Program-made: the position numbers and the translations under genes
The notes under the pieces: model-generated
What the model was told of the DNA's origin: nothing
The model's input: the letters and a program-made list of their open reading frames with translations, nothing else
Database searches by the model: none
Origin: Aquimarina amphilecti
GTDB taxonomy: Bacteria > Bacteroidota > Bacteroidia > Flavobacteriales > Flavobacteriaceae
DNA length: 64,000 nt
Assembly (NCBI RefSeq): GCF_900109375.1
Contig: NZ_FOAB01000001.1
Coordinates: 372,001-436,000 of the forward strand
Reading direction: 5' to 3'
Part shown: in pieces, positions 25,691 through 35,573 of the stretch
Numbering within the stretch: the first letter of the stretch is position 1
How the letters are laid out: each line of letters starts with the position of its first letter

Positions 25691-26533
25691 TTACTTTTTA
25701 ATTAAATTATTGATTGCAAAAGATGCTTGAATAGTTTCTAAACTTATATCTAAGTCCTCTATATCATCTGTAGATACTTCGGTTTCTGTGTCTTCGTTTT
25801 GATAAGTTATAAGCTTCCATTCTTTGTCATGATATTCCAATGCGGATAAATTTTCAATCCAATCACCGGAATTTAAATACATACAAGATCCATTTTTATT
25901 AGATTTTTTAGTTATTTGTGGTTGGTGGATATGTCCACAAATAACATAATGATAATTATTTTCAATAGCTAAATCTGCTGCTACTTGCTCAAAATCGTTT
26001 ATATATTTCACAGCTTTCTTGACACTATTTTTGATTTTTTTGGATAAAGAAAACTTTTCTTTCCCCATACGTAACAGAAACCAGTTGATAAATTGGTTAA
26101 ATAAAATAAGCATATCGTATCCCCATCCACCTAACTTAGCTAACCATTTTGCGTTTTGAATTGAAGCATCAAAAATATCTCCATGAAAAAACCAGGCTTT
26201 TTTGCCATCTAAGTCTAGTACCAATTTATCTACTAATTTAAAATTACCCATAGTAGTATCACTGAATTTTCGGAGCATTTCATCATGATTTCCCGTGATA
26301 TATATTACTTCGGTACCTTTTGAGGCGAGAGTGATAATTTTTTTGATGATTTTAAGGTGCGGTTTTGGGAAATACCTTTTTCTAAATTGCCAAATGTCTA
26401 CAATATCACCATTAAGAATAAGTATCCTTGGTTTGATACTATTGAGGTAATTTAGTAATTCTTTAGCATGACATCCAAATGTTCCTAAATGCACATCAGA
26501 GATGACAACAATATCTACAGTACGTTTCTTCAT
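25691..26533 (-). CDS. LpxH-like metallophosphoesterase (UDP-2,3-diacylglucosamine diphosphatase family)
   Basis: A 280-residue calcineurin-like phosphoesterase. The metal motifs appear in order: ISDVHLGTFGCHAKEL (DxH), LNGDIVDIWQ (GD), ITGNHDEML (GNHD), FFHGDIFD and VICGHIHQPQ (GHxH), followed by YLNSGDWIE. The DIWQFR and GHIHQP signatures fit the COG2908 family that cleaves UDP-2,3-diacylglucosamine in lipid A synthesis. Such proteins often occur in several copies in Bacteroidota, so this may be a relative with another substrate. Confidence 0.87.
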   Translation of the reverse strand: MKKRTVDIVVISDVHLGTFGCHAKELLNYLNSIKPRILILNGDIVDIWQFRKRYFPKPHLKIIKKIITLASKGTEVIYITGNHDEMLRKFSDTTMGNFKLVDKLVLDLDGKKAWFFHGDIFDASIQNAKWLAKLGGWGYDMLILFNQFINWFLLRMGKEKFSLSKKIKNSVKKAVKYINDFEQVAADLAIENNYHYVICGHIHQPQITKKSNKNGSCMYLNSGDWIENLSALEYHDKEWKLITYQNEDTETEVSTDDIEDLDISLETIQASFAINNLIKK

Positions 26534-26893
26534 AAAAATAACTTACTCCTACAAATAAACCATTATATAGTTAAATAATAATTAAGGCATTATGAGCATA
26601 TTGTTATCTGTTTTTGAATATTTTAATTAGTTATTACCACAACGTTAAACCACTATTATTATGAAAATGTTGTCAACAATCAAATATTCAATTATGATTG
26701 AATTATTTTGTTTGATTGATGAAAATAACATTGTTTTATTAAATAAAATGCTTCTATAAACTTTCTTAACAAAAGGTGATTGGCTTTGTTTTGCTTTTTT
26801 CTTATCCTGAAGTATCTCTAAATTCGTCCTATAAATCTTAACAGTTTTCTTACTGAAAAGTTTAGAATCTCTCTTTCTAATTAAATTTATTTT
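26534..26893. other. Divergent intergenic region upstream of bglX
   Basis: About 360 AT-rich bases between the phosphoesterase gene (minus) and the beta-glucosidase operon (plus). I find no gene, no clear hairpin terminator and no convincing promoter pair, although promoters for both sides must lie here. Confidence 0.4.
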
Positions 26894-29182
26894 ATGACAT
26901 TTTTACAAGTGAAAACTCACACATATCGATTTTTGATTTTTGGTTTATTGGTAATACTTCTATCATGTAATTCTAAAACTTCAGATATAGGATTAAATAT
27001 TTCTTCTGAGAATCCTATTGAGCATAAAATAGACAGTATTATATCTAAAATGTCATTAGATGAAAAAATAGGACAAACTGCTCAACGTGGTAAATCAAGT
27101 AGAGTAAAAGAATTACCAAAAGACCTTAAAGAAGCTGTTAGAAATGGACACATAGGTTCTTTTCTTAACATAATGAATAAAAAAGATGCTAAAGAATTAC
27201 AACGGATAGCCGTAGAAGAAAGCCCTAGTAAGATTCCATTAATTTTTGCACGAGATGTAATCCATGGTTTCAAAACAATTTTCCCTATTCCGCTAGGGCA
27301 GGCGGCTTCGTTTAATCCTTCTTTAGTTAAAGAAGGTTCAAGAATAGCTGCAATAGAAGCTAGTACTTATGGAATCAGATGGACCTTTGCTCCAATGATA
27401 GACATAGCGAGAGATCCTCGATGGGGAAGAATTGCAGAATCTGCTGGAGAAGATCCTTATTTAACTAGTAAAATGGCAGAAGCTTATGTAAAAGGTTTTC
27501 AAGGAGATGATTTATCATCTCCAACAAGCTTAGCAGCTTGCGCAAAACATTTTATTGGATATGGTGCTGCAGAAGGAGGAAGAGATTATAATACGGCAAA
27601 TATCAATGATAATTTACTACATAATGTATACTTAAAACCGTTTAAAACTGCTGTAGATGCAGGTTCTGCGACATTTATGACTAGTTTTAATGATCTAAAC
27701 GGTGTTCCAGCATCTGCTAATTCATATATACTAAAAGATATTTTGAGAGAAAAGTGGGGATTCGATGGCTTTGTAGTAAGTGATTGGAATTCAATTATAG
27801 AAATGGTAAATCATGGATTTGCTAAAGACCAAAAGGAAGCTGCTGAAAAATCTATCAATGCGATGTTGGATATGGAAATGACTAGTACTTCGTATCAAGA
27901 TCACCTAAAAGAATTGATAGATGAAAGTAAGTTCTCCGAAAAAGAACTGGATGAGATCGTAAGAAATATTCTTCGAATTAAATTTAGGCTGGGATTATTT
28001 GACAACCCTTATTTTGATCCTAATGATTCAATTTTGTACGATAAAAACCACTTGTTATCAGCACAAAATACTGCAGAGGAAAGTATTACATTATTAAAAA
28101 ATGAAAATAAGATATTACCTATAGATGCTAAAAAGAAAATTGCCATTATTGGCCCCTTAGCAGATGCTCCTCACGAGCAATTAGGTACTTGGACTTTTGA
28201 CGGAGAAAAGGATCATTCGATTACTCCTTTACAAGCGTTTAAGGGTGATAATAACTATATGATTAATTACAGTAAAGGATTATCTTATAGTAGAGACAAA
28301 TCAGATACAGAGTTTGATAGTGCTATAAACGTAGCAAAATCTTCTGATGTAATTTTATTCTTTGCTGGGGAAGAGGCTATTCTCTCCGGAGAAGCTCATA
28401 GTAGAGCGGATATTAATCTTCCTGGAGCTCAAGAAGAATTAATTAAAGAATTGCATAAAACAGGAAAACCGATTATCCTAATTCTAATGGCAGGAAGACC
28501 TATCACTTTAGGAAATATTTTGGACAAAGTAGATGCTGTTCTTATGGCTTGGCATCCTGGAACAATGGGAGGGCCAGCTTTAAAAAATGTTATTACAGGG
28601 GTAGTTTCACCTTCTGGAAAGTTACCAGTTTCTTGGCCAAAGGTAGTAGGTCAAATACCTATTCATTATAATCATAAAAATACAGGGAGACCTGTAGTTC
28701 CCGAAGAATTTGTTCATATGGATTCGATTCCAATTAGGGCTTGGCAGAGCTCTCTTGGTAATACTTCACATTATTTAGACGCAGGTTTCTTACCGGAGTA
28801 CCCCTTTGGTTATGGGTTAAGTTATAGTACTTTTAAATATTCAGATATTAGTATTTCTTCATCTAATCCTAAGATTGGAGATATTATTACAGTAAAAGTA
28901 CTTGTAACTAATACTGGAGATGTAAAAGCAAAAGAAACAGTACAATTATATTTTCGAGATTTAGTTGGGAGTTTAACAAGACCAGTAAAAGAATTACTGA
29001 GGTTTGAGAAAATTGCACTAAATTCAGGAGAATCAAAACAATTTGTATTTAGTTTTTCGACAGATGATTTATCTTTTTATGGCCTCGATAAAAAGTGGGT
29101 TACTGAACCCGGTGATTTTAAGTTATGGGTAGCTACGCATGCATTGGATGAGAGTAATGAATTGAACTTTGTTTTGAAATAA
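26894..29182 (+). CDS. bglX: Lipoprotein beta-glucosidase, glycoside hydrolase family 3 (BglX-like)
   Basis: A 762-residue exported GH3 enzyme. The N-terminus has a lipobox (LLVILLSCNS), so it is probably surface or periplasmic lipidated. The (beta/alpha)8 domain carries AACAKHFIGYGAAEGGRDYN and the nucleophile Asp297 in GFVVSDWNSI; the alpha/beta domain contains SGEAHSRADINLPG and a fibronectin-III-like domain ends the protein (DVKAKETVQLYFRDLVGSLTRPVKEL). It releases glucose from beta-linked oligosaccharides. It is the first gene of an operon with a gluconokinase/6PGDH fusion (15 bases downstream) and a gluconate permease. Confidence 0.95.
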   Translation: MTFLQVKTHTYRFLIFGLLVILLSCNSKTSDIGLNISSENPIEHKIDSIISKMSLDEKIGQTAQRGKSSRVKELPKDLKEAVRNGHIGSFLNIMNKKDAKELQRIAVEESPSKIPLIFARDVIHGFKTIFPIPLGQAASFNPSLVKEGSRIAAIEASTYGIRWTFAPMIDIARDPRWGRIAESAGEDPYLTSKMAEAYVKGFQGDDLSSPTSLAACAKHFIGYGAAEGGRDYNTANINDNLLHNVYLKPFKTAVDAGSATFMTSFNDLNGVPASANSYILKDILREKWGFDGFVVSDWNSIIEMVNHGFAKDQKEAAEKSINAMLDMEMTSTSYQDHLKELIDESKFSEKELDEIVRNILRIKFRLGLFDNPYFDPNDSILYDKNHLLSAQNTAEESITLLKNENKILPIDAKKKIAIIGPLADAPHEQLGTWTFDGEKDHSITPLQAFKGDNNYMINYSKGLSYSRDKSDTEFDSAINVAKSSDVILFFAGEEAILSGEAHSRADINLPGAQEELIKELHKTGKPIILILMAGRPITLGNILDKVDAVLMAWHPGTMGGPALKNVITGVVSPSGKLPVSWPKVVGQIPIHYNHKNTGRPVVPEEFVHMDSIPIRAWQSSLGNTSHYLDAGFLPEYPFGYGLSYSTFKYSDISISSSNPKIGDIITVKVLVTNTGDVKAKETVQLYFRDLVGSLTRPVKELLRFEKIALNSGESKQFVFSFSTDDLSFYGLDKKWVTEPGDFKLWVATHALDESNELNFVLK

Positions 29183-29197
29183 AAGAACGGTATTCTA

Positions 29198-31114
29198 GTG
29201 AATAAAGGTGTTATATATATTATATATGGAGTTTCTGGAAGTGGAAAAACTACAGTAGGTAGAGCTCTCGCGGGAGAATTAAATATTCCTTTTTTTGATG
29301 CTGACGATTTTCATCCTGAAGCAAATATCCAAAAAATGTCTGCAGGCTCTCCATTAAACGATATCGATAGAGAACCTTGGTTGCAAAAAATAGCAACTGA
29401 AATCATAAATTGGAATACTGATAAAGGAGCAGTATTAGCTTGCTCTGCTTTAAAGAAAAAATATAGGAAAACTCTGGAGTCTATTGATAAACAATATGTA
29501 AAATGGATTTTTTTGGACGGGAGCTTTGATTTAATAGCTAGTCGTTTAGAAGCAAGAGAAAATCATTTTTTCAAAAAGACTATGTTAACATCTCAATTTG
29601 AGAGTTTAGAGCCTCCAGAAAATGATATTTTGATTAAAATAGATAAAAGCATCGACAAAATTATTAATGAAATTAAATCTACATTGGATACAGATACATC
29701 GGAATTAGGGTTAATAGGGCTAGGAGTCATGGGTAAGAGTTTAGCTAAAAACCTCTTATCTAAGGATTTTAAATTATCAGTATATAATAGACATGTAGAC
29801 CAAATTGAAGTTGATGTTGCTAAAAAATTTGTTTTAGAACAATCAGACACCGATACTATAGTTGGATTTGACGACTTAAAGAAGTTTGTTGATTCATTAG
29901 CGCAGCCGCGAACAATTATGTTGATGGTTAATGCAGGGAAACCTGTTGATTTAGTTATTGATGAATTATTGCCATACCTATCAGAAGAAGATTGTATTAT
30001 AGATGGAGGAAACTCTCATTATAAAGCTACTTTAGAAAGAAGTAAAAGGTTAGCGGAAAAGAGAATTCATTTTCTAGGTACTGGAATATCAGGTGGTGAA
30101 GAAGGTGCATTAAAAGGACCATCAATAATGCCTGGAGGATCCAAGACAGCATATAATAGATCAGGTAAATATTTAGAAGCGATAGCTGCAAAAGATAAAA
30201 AAAAGAATAGTTGCTGTACTTATATAGGACCTGAAGGGTCTGGTCATTTTGTAAAAATGGTACATAATGGAATTGAGTATGCAGAGATGCAATTATTGGC
30301 AGAAACCTATCACATATTAAGGTTTTATGCTGGTAAAACTCCAGTTCAAATTTCGAATATTTTCAATAGCTGGATCAATAATGGGTTGAAAAGTTATTTA
30401 TTAGAAATCACTTCAGATCTACTTCTTAAAACAGAAGGGAAAGATTTTCTTATTGATAAAATACTAGATAAAGCAGGGCAGAAGGGAACAGGAGGATGGT
30501 CTACGAATGCGGCTCTAGAATTAGGAGTGGCTTTGCCTACAATTTCTGAATCTGTTATGGCTCGAAATGTTTCAGGAATCAAGTCTGAACGAATAAAAGC
30601 ATCTGAAATATATCAATTTAGCACTTCTAGCAATTCTATAGATGATACTAGTTTTATTAGTGATTTAGAAAAGGCTTTTTTAGCTACTAGTATTATTAAT
30701 CATCATATTGGTTTTAAGTTATTAAAAGAATCATCAGAAGTATATAAATGGCAATTGAATCTTTCTGAAATTGCTAGAATATGGACAAACGGTTGTATAA
30801 TAAGAAGTAATTTGATGGAACAAATATCCTCGTTGTTATTAGATAATAATGATACTTCGTTGTTATTGTTTCCAGAAATAGTGAAAACAATGAAGTCTAA
30901 TATAAATTCATTGTCAGAAATAGTAGGAACAGGATTAACGGCTGGATTCTCATTAACAGTACTTTCTGCAGCCACAAATTATTTTTTAACGTATACATCA
31001 GCACAGTCTTCTGCTAATATCATACAAGCACAACGAGATTATTTTGGTGCGCATACGTATCAAAGAGTAGACAAACCAATAGATGAATATTTTCATACAA
31101 ACTGGAAGAATTAA
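29198..31114 (+). CDS. Fused gluconokinase / 6-phosphogluconate dehydrogenase
   Basis: A 638-residue two-domain enzyme starting at GTG. Residues 1 to about 165 are a GntK-type gluconokinase (Walker A GVSGSGKTTVGRAL, FFDADDFHPEANIQKM, LACSALKKKYR). From about 168 on it is a decarboxylating 6-phosphogluconate dehydrogenase: Rossmann start LGLIGLGVMGKSLAKNL, IDGGNSHYKATLERS, the signature GTGISGGEEGALKGPSIMPG, catalytic KMVHNGIEYAEMQ and the terminal YFGAHTYQRVDKP. Together the two halves turn gluconate into ribulose 5-phosphate via 6-phosphogluconate. The gene is 3 bases upstream of gntP, so uptake and both steps are co-expressed. Confidence 0.93.
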   Translation: MNKGVIYIIYGVSGSGKTTVGRALAGELNIPFFDADDFHPEANIQKMSAGSPLNDIDREPWLQKIATEIINWNTDKGAVLACSALKKKYRKTLESIDKQYVKWIFLDGSFDLIASRLEARENHFFKKTMLTSQFESLEPPENDILIKIDKSIDKIINEIKSTLDTDTSELGLIGLGVMGKSLAKNLLSKDFKLSVYNRHVDQIEVDVAKKFVLEQSDTDTIVGFDDLKKFVDSLAQPRTIMLMVNAGKPVDLVIDELLPYLSEEDCIIDGGNSHYKATLERSKRLAEKRIHFLGTGISGGEEGALKGPSIMPGGSKTAYNRSGKYLEAIAAKDKKKNSCCTYIGPEGSGHFVKMVHNGIEYAEMQLLAETYHILRFYAGKTPVQISNIFNSWINNGLKSYLLEITSDLLLKTEGKDFLIDKILDKAGQKGTGGWSTNAALELGVALPTISESVMARNVSGIKSERIKASEIYQFSTSSNSIDDTSFISDLEKAFLATSIINHHIGFKLLKESSEVYKWQLNLSEIARIWTNGCIIRSNLMEQISSLLLDNNDTSLLLFPEIVKTMKSNINSLSEIVGTGLTAGFSLTVLSAATNYFLTYTSAQSSANIIQAQRDYFGAHTYQRVDKPIDEYFHTNWKN

Positions 31115-31117
31115 AAT

Positions 31118-32461
31118 ATGGATTATCAATTATTAATAGCAGTAGGGGTAGGTATCATCGCATTGCTTTTCATGATTTTAAAGCTAAGAATGCAGGCTTT
31201 TATTGCCTTATTAATTGTTTGCATCTTGGTTGGGATAGTCGCAGGATTGCCAGCAGAAGATATTCTAGATAGTATAAAAAATGGTATGGGCGGCACCCTA
31301 GGTTTTGTGGCTACTGTTGTAGGGCTGGGTGCGTTGTTTGGTGGTTTGTTGGAAAATTCTGGAGGAGCACAAGGTTTAGCAAATTATATATTACGATTGG
31401 CTGGAGAAAAAAATGCTTCTTGGGCATTGATGATTACTGGTTTTATAATCGCCATACCTGTGTTTTTTGATGTAGCTTTCATTATTTTGGTTCCAATTGT
31501 ATATGCGATTGCACGAAAAACAAAAAAGTCATTGTTGTTATATGCAATACCTTTATTAGCGGGTTTAGCTATTACTCATAGTTTTATTCCTCCAACACCT
31601 GGCCCAGTTGCTGTTGCCGATATATTAGGAGCTAATCTTGGTTGGGTGATTGTTTTTGGATTTTTAACAGGAATTCCTGCTGCGATTATAAGCGGACCTA
31701 TATTAGCAAAATATTTAGCTAAAAAAATTGAGATAGACATTCCTGAAACAAATGATATTGAAGCAACAATAAAAGATACTCCAAACCCTATTGGTATTAT
31801 GTTGATTATAGCATTACCCATTTTGTTAATAGTTTTAAAAACTGTTTTGTTGGGTGATTGGTTAGGGGAGGATAGCTTACCGAAATCCGTAGTGAATATG
31901 ATAACACTTTTTGGACATCCGTTTACTGCTTTAATTATGGCGAATTTAGTTGCCTGGTATTTTCTAGGCATAAAAAGAGGAGTTACTAGAGATAATTTAT
32001 TAAAAATTTCTATGAAATCCTTTAAACCTGCTGGAGCTATTATTCTGTTAACAGGTGCTGGTGGTGCTTTTAAACAAATATTAGTTGATACTAAAGCAGG
32101 TGAGTTGCTAGCTTCATCATTACAGAGTTCTTATATCCATCCATTATTATTTGCATTTATTGTAGCTGCATTGATTAGAGTTTTACAAGGCTCTGCTACA
32201 ACAGCAATGATTGCAGCTGCAGGAATTACATCACCAATTATTCTTGCTGGTGATTTTAGTAATTCTCAAATAGCTCTTTTTGTAATTTCTATCGCATCTG
32301 GAGCAACTATTTTATCACACGTTAATGATAGTGGTTTTTGGCTAGTTGGTCAATACCTTGGTATGACAGAGAGACAAACCTTTCGTTCTTGGACAGTAAT
32401 GACTACACTGATAGCAATTACTGGAGTTTTAATGTCGTTAATATTATGGTATATTTTTTAG
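31118..32461 (+). CDS. GntP-family gluconate permease
   Basis: A 447-residue inner-membrane transporter with 12 or more hydrophobic segments. Family marks are TLGFVATVVGLGALFGGLLE, IPVFFDVAFIILVPIVYAIA, the SFIPPTPGPVAVADILGANLG loop split by hydrophobic stretches and QGSATTAMIAAAG. GntP proteins import gluconate or related sugar acids with protons. It starts 3 bases after the gluconokinase/6PGDH fusion, whose substrate it would bring in, so gluconate is the best guess. Confidence 0.93.
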   Translation: MDYQLLIAVGVGIIALLFMILKLRMQAFIALLIVCILVGIVAGLPAEDILDSIKNGMGGTLGFVATVVGLGALFGGLLENSGGAQGLANYILRLAGEKNASWALMITGFIIAIPVFFDVAFIILVPIVYAIARKTKKSLLLYAIPLLAGLAITHSFIPPTPGPVAVADILGANLGWVIVFGFLTGIPAAIISGPILAKYLAKKIEIDIPETNDIEATIKDTPNPIGIMLIIALPILLIVLKTVLLGDWLGEDSLPKSVVNMITLFGHPFTALIMANLVAWYFLGIKRGVTRDNLLKISMKSFKPAGAIILLTGAGGAFKQILVDTKAGELLASSLQSSYIHPLLFAFIVAALIRVLQGSATTAMIAAAGITSPIILAGDFSNSQIALFVISIASGATILSHVNDSGFWLVGQYLGMTERQTFRSWTVMTTLIAITGVLMSLILWYIF

Positions 32462-32596
32462 GTGTGCTAATGGGTTTTTAATAAACTTATTGTAAAATGT
32501 ATTGTTTGGTTAAAAATTAGTTAACTGTTTGTTTTATATGTGATTATTATAGCATATATGTTTATTTTGATTGCATTAATTATTAAAACAAAAGAT

Positions 32597-32636
32597 CCAA
32601 GGAGGTATACAACAACAACAACAACAACAACAACAA
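32597..32636 (+). repeat. (CAA)9 microsatellite preceded by AAGGAGG
   Basis: Nine CAA units at 32610-32636 directly follow AAGGAGG at 32597-32603, a perfect Shine-Dalgarno-like sequence that is rare in this phylum. No ATG follows at a usable distance. A 32-codon frame from ATG 32558 to TAG 32654 crosses the repeat as poly-Thr, but I do not call it a gene. The surrounding 302 bases between gntP and the AraC gene hold no other feature. The tract may vary in length between strains. Confidence 0.8.
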
Positions 32637-32763
32637 TCTGTAGTGATATGGTGTAGAATGGCAATTACAGAAGAAGTATGTTAATCATACTTTAGGTTTC
32701 TTAATATTTTGTTTCTGGAAGTAAAAAAAATGTTGATTCTTTATATTATCATTAGTAAAAACA

Positions 32764-33831
32764 ATGATTAAAAATTACGTTATTTGTTTAGCGATGAATC
32801 CAGAAATTTTTAAACATATAGAATTATTATTAGGTAGTGTTGGTTTTATAATAGCGCTATTCTTTGGTGTATTTTTGATAATAACAAAAGAGCAGCGATC
32901 CAAAGCAAATGTATTTTTGGCAATCTATTTATTAGCTTTTAGTCTTAGGATTGGTAAGTCACTATTTTATAATTATTTTCAGATTGACCCAATAGTTCGA
33001 AATGTATTCTTAGGGATGTTATTAGGTATTGGGCCTTCCTTATTTTTCTATTCTAAACAATTACTTGTACAGAGTAAAATCGAAAATAGAAAGTCAATTT
33101 TTATTCAGTACGTCCCACTGTTTTTATTTGTAATCTTTTGTTGGGTAATCCCAAATAATGGCTCTGTAACTTCTAGAATTATATTTTTAGCATTATTACT
33201 TCATGTACTTATTTATGGAGTGTATACTCTATATTGGGTAATAGTCAATAATAAAAAGCCTAACGATAAATCTAGTAAAGTTTTTAGTTGGTTGTTGTTT
33301 TTTAGCATATTAACTATTGCGATGTCATTAATTCAGATTGGAGTATTCCTTAGTATAGTACCATATTTAAGTACCGCTTTTTTGTTTTCTCTGATAATTT
33401 TTGTTTTATCAATTAAGGCATTAAGTCATCCTTTTTTGTTTAAAATGGAAAATGAAAAGTATGTTAATTCCTCGTTAAATACTGAAAAAGGAATTCAATA
33501 TTTACAACATTTAATAGATCTAATGGAACAGGAAAAAGTGTTTTTGGATCCTGAATTAACATTAACAAAATTAAGTAAGAGAATTGGAATAACTTCTAAA
33601 CAATTATCTCAGGTTATTAATCAAAATGAAAAAGAAAACTATTCGCAATTCATAGCAAGATATCGAGTAGAAGAAGCCAAAAGACTATTAATATTACCTG
33701 AATATCAAAATTTCAAAATATCTGCAATTGCTTACGAAAGTGGTTTTAATAGCATATCATCGTTTAATACTGCTTTTAGAAAATTGACGAATACTACTGC
33801 AGTGAAATATAGAGAGTCTGTATTGATCTAA
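32764..33831 (+). CDS. Membrane-anchored AraC-family transcriptional regulator
   Basis: A 355-residue protein. About seven hydrophobic segments fill residues 15-230 (LLLGSVGFIIALFFGVFLII, VFLGMLLGIGPSLFFYS, FIQYVPLFLFVIFCWVIP, IIFLALLLHVLIYGVYTLYW), then a cytoplasmic AraC DNA-binding domain with two HTH motifs (TLTKLSKRIGITSKQLSQVINQ, and KISAIAYESGFNSISSFNTAF). Start could be 32764 or the ATG at 32794. This architecture is common in flavobacteria; the membrane part may sense a ligand or the envelope. It lies after the gluconate operon and may regulate it (inference). Confidence 0.9.
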   Translation: MIKNYVICLAMNPEIFKHIELLLGSVGFIIALFFGVFLIITKEQRSKANVFLAIYLLAFSLRIGKSLFYNYFQIDPIVRNVFLGMLLGIGPSLFFYSKQLLVQSKIENRKSIFIQYVPLFLFVIFCWVIPNNGSVTSRIIFLALLLHVLIYGVYTLYWVIVNNKKPNDKSSKVFSWLLFFSILTIAMSLIQIGVFLSIVPYLSTAFLFSLIIFVLSIKALSHPFLFKMENEKYVNSSLNTEKGIQYLQHLIDLMEQEKVFLDPELTLTKLSKRIGITSKQLSQVINQNEKENYSQFIARYRVEEAKRLLILPEYQNFKISAIAYESGFNSISSFNTAFRKLTNTTAVKYRESVLI

Positions 33832-33877
33832 TCATTATTAAGATTGATATTACCAAGTATAATATATGATCTTTATT

Positions 33878-34375
33878 CTATAGAAATAATAAAGTCAATA
33901 ATCCCCAATGTTGACTATGAAATTCGCTTGACGACATTAATTTATTAAGATTCCCTCCTTCTCGAACGAATTCTGATTCGGTAAGGTTTTCCTTTACCAT
34001 TTCATTTTCTATGTTAAAAATCTCATATTCATTCCATCCTTTGATATAAATAAGATTACCTTCTTTATAAAGTTCATCAATAGAAGTAATTTTTGAAACT
34101 CCGTTCTTATCCAAAGAAGCATTTGAAAAGTCTATCATTTCTAATTGATAATCAGATGTTATAGGAACTCTTCCGTAATCGCCCATACCATTATTTCTCC
34201 AATAAGAAAATCGCCAAATAAAGAATGTTATACAAATCAAAGGAATTAGGAATCTTTTTTTTAGCCCTTTGTACTTTAGTATTTTATTAATAACCAACCA
34301 TATTATAGCGCCATATATGAAGGACAATATAGGTATGCGAATTAATTCAAATAATAAATGAAATAGAGAAGCCAT
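33878..34375 (-). CDS. Small membrane protein of unknown function
   Basis: A 165-residue protein with two N-terminal hydrophobic helices (IPILSFIYGAIIWLVINKIL and FLIPLICITFFIWRF) and a soluble, acidic C-terminal part (ITSIDELYKEGNLIYIKGWNEY). It ends in a hydrophobic WGLLTLLFL. The family is not recognised. It lies 55 bases downstream of another unknown gene on the same strand and may be co-transcribed with it. Confidence 0.7.
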   Translation of the reverse strand: MASLFHLLFELIRIPILSFIYGAIIWLVINKILKYKGLKKRFLIPLICITFFIWRFSYWRNNGMGDYGRVPITSDYQLEMIDFSNASLDKNGVSKITSIDELYKEGNLIYIKGWNEYEIFNIENEMVKENLTESEFVREGGNLNKLMSSSEFHSQHWGLLTLLFL

Positions 34376-34430
34376 ATATATAGGTTAATAACCAACTTTA
34401 TTCGTTGTATAGTACGTCGAGTTGTCTGAG

Positions 34431-35435
34431 TTATTGTTTTTGATTGTTCCACTTGTCTAAGATCTCAATAATTTCGTTGAAATGCTCTTCGGGTGATTTT
34501 TCTTTGAATTTGGTAAAAGCACTAAAAGTATATCCATAGGCATCCATAGTTGGAGATTCTTTTCTAACAAATGGACCAGATAATCCAGCCATGTAACCGT
34601 CTTTTTTCCAAGTTTCATCGTCAGCATTGAACTTCCATAAATAAAAATCTGCTGGTCCAACATCATCATATTCAATTGTAAATATTTTGACTAATTCAAT
34701 ATTTGTTGGTACTCTAGCAAGTTCGGTTGGATATATTAGCCAATTTACCATATCAGCGCGAGATAAATCTTTTTGATTTAGGTGTTTTTTAGGAAATATT
34801 GATAGTTTATTATACTCTTTTAAATGTTTATATAATAGGCCTCTGGTTTCATCTTCTTTAGATATAGCTAAAATAATTTCTTTATCTACACCCTGATTTC
34901 TTCTTAATAATGATATAGTTGCAAAAAACTTAGGTCTTGTATCTATATAATAATTAACAGATTCTTTTAGTTCTTCTATTGATACTGCATTTTTACAATA
35001 ACCAAGTACATCCAATATAATTCCAGAATTAGTTCTATTTTCTAAATAAGATTCATCATTCCATATCCAATTATGATATTCTTTTACTTGTTTTAATTTA
35101 CTTCTAAAGTTTTTATTATGTTTTATTAGTGTAAGTTCAGATTCTTTATCAATTATCAATAAGTCATTAGATGCCAGTTCTAAAGAAAGATGTAGCACAG
35201 AATAATCGAATGTTGAGTCTTTTAGAATATTATTTAAGTTCTTGTTAATTAATTCTTTATGCTCTGTTAGTCTTGAAATGTCTTTATTAATTGTTTGGAA
35301 TAATAATGATATGGATTCCTGACGATCATTTTTATTTACTAAATTATTGATATTACTAAGGACAGTATCATCCGTTTGAGCAATTGATAAATTTAAAACA
35401 CTTATTAATAAAACGAAGATGTAATATTTTTTCAT
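34431..35435 (-). CDS. Exported protein of unknown function
   Basis: A 334-residue protein with a clear Sec signal peptide (MKKYYIFVLLISVLNLSIAQ). The mature part is mainly helical and charged, with tandem helix pairs in the first 220 residues (LLFQTINKDISRLTEHKEL, LHLSLELASNDLLIIDKES) and a more beta-like tail (VKIFTIEYDDVGPADFYLWKF, GYMAGLSGPFVRKESP). I do not recognise the family. A probable operon partner follows at 33878-34375. Confidence 0.72.
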   Translation of the reverse strand: MKKYYIFVLLISVLNLSIAQTDDTVLSNINNLVNKNDRQESISLLFQTINKDISRLTEHKELINKNLNNILKDSTFDYSVLHLSLELASNDLLIIDKESELTLIKHNKNFRSKLKQVKEYHNWIWNDESYLENRTNSGIILDVLGYCKNAVSIEELKESVNYYIDTRPKFFATISLLRRNQGVDKEIILAISKEDETRGLLYKHLKEYNKLSIFPKKHLNQKDLSRADMVNWLIYPTELARVPTNIELVKIFTIEYDDVGPADFYLWKFNADDETWKKDGYMAGLSGPFVRKESPTMDAYGYTFSAFTKFKEKSPEEHFNEIIEILDKWNNQKQ

Positions 35436-35573
35436 TTCTATGATGCTATTTAAGTTTGCTTGTGCGTTTGATATAAGTATCTTATTTGTCTAAAATGTTA
35501 CCTTATTTTTTTAGATTTCTAAAAAAATAAGGTATTTATATTATAAATTATTCCGTGTAACTATTTTATCAAC

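Noticed and set aside
32558..32656. A 32-codon frame crossing the (CAA)9 repeat as poly-Thr
   Set aside because: Very short, lacks a start signal other than ATG in AT-rich DNA and is dominated by the repeat; the AAGGAGG lies inside it.
34457..34675. Second minus-strand frame inside the unknown gene 34431-35435
   Set aside because: It overlaps a longer frame with signal peptide; a shadow of the real gene.
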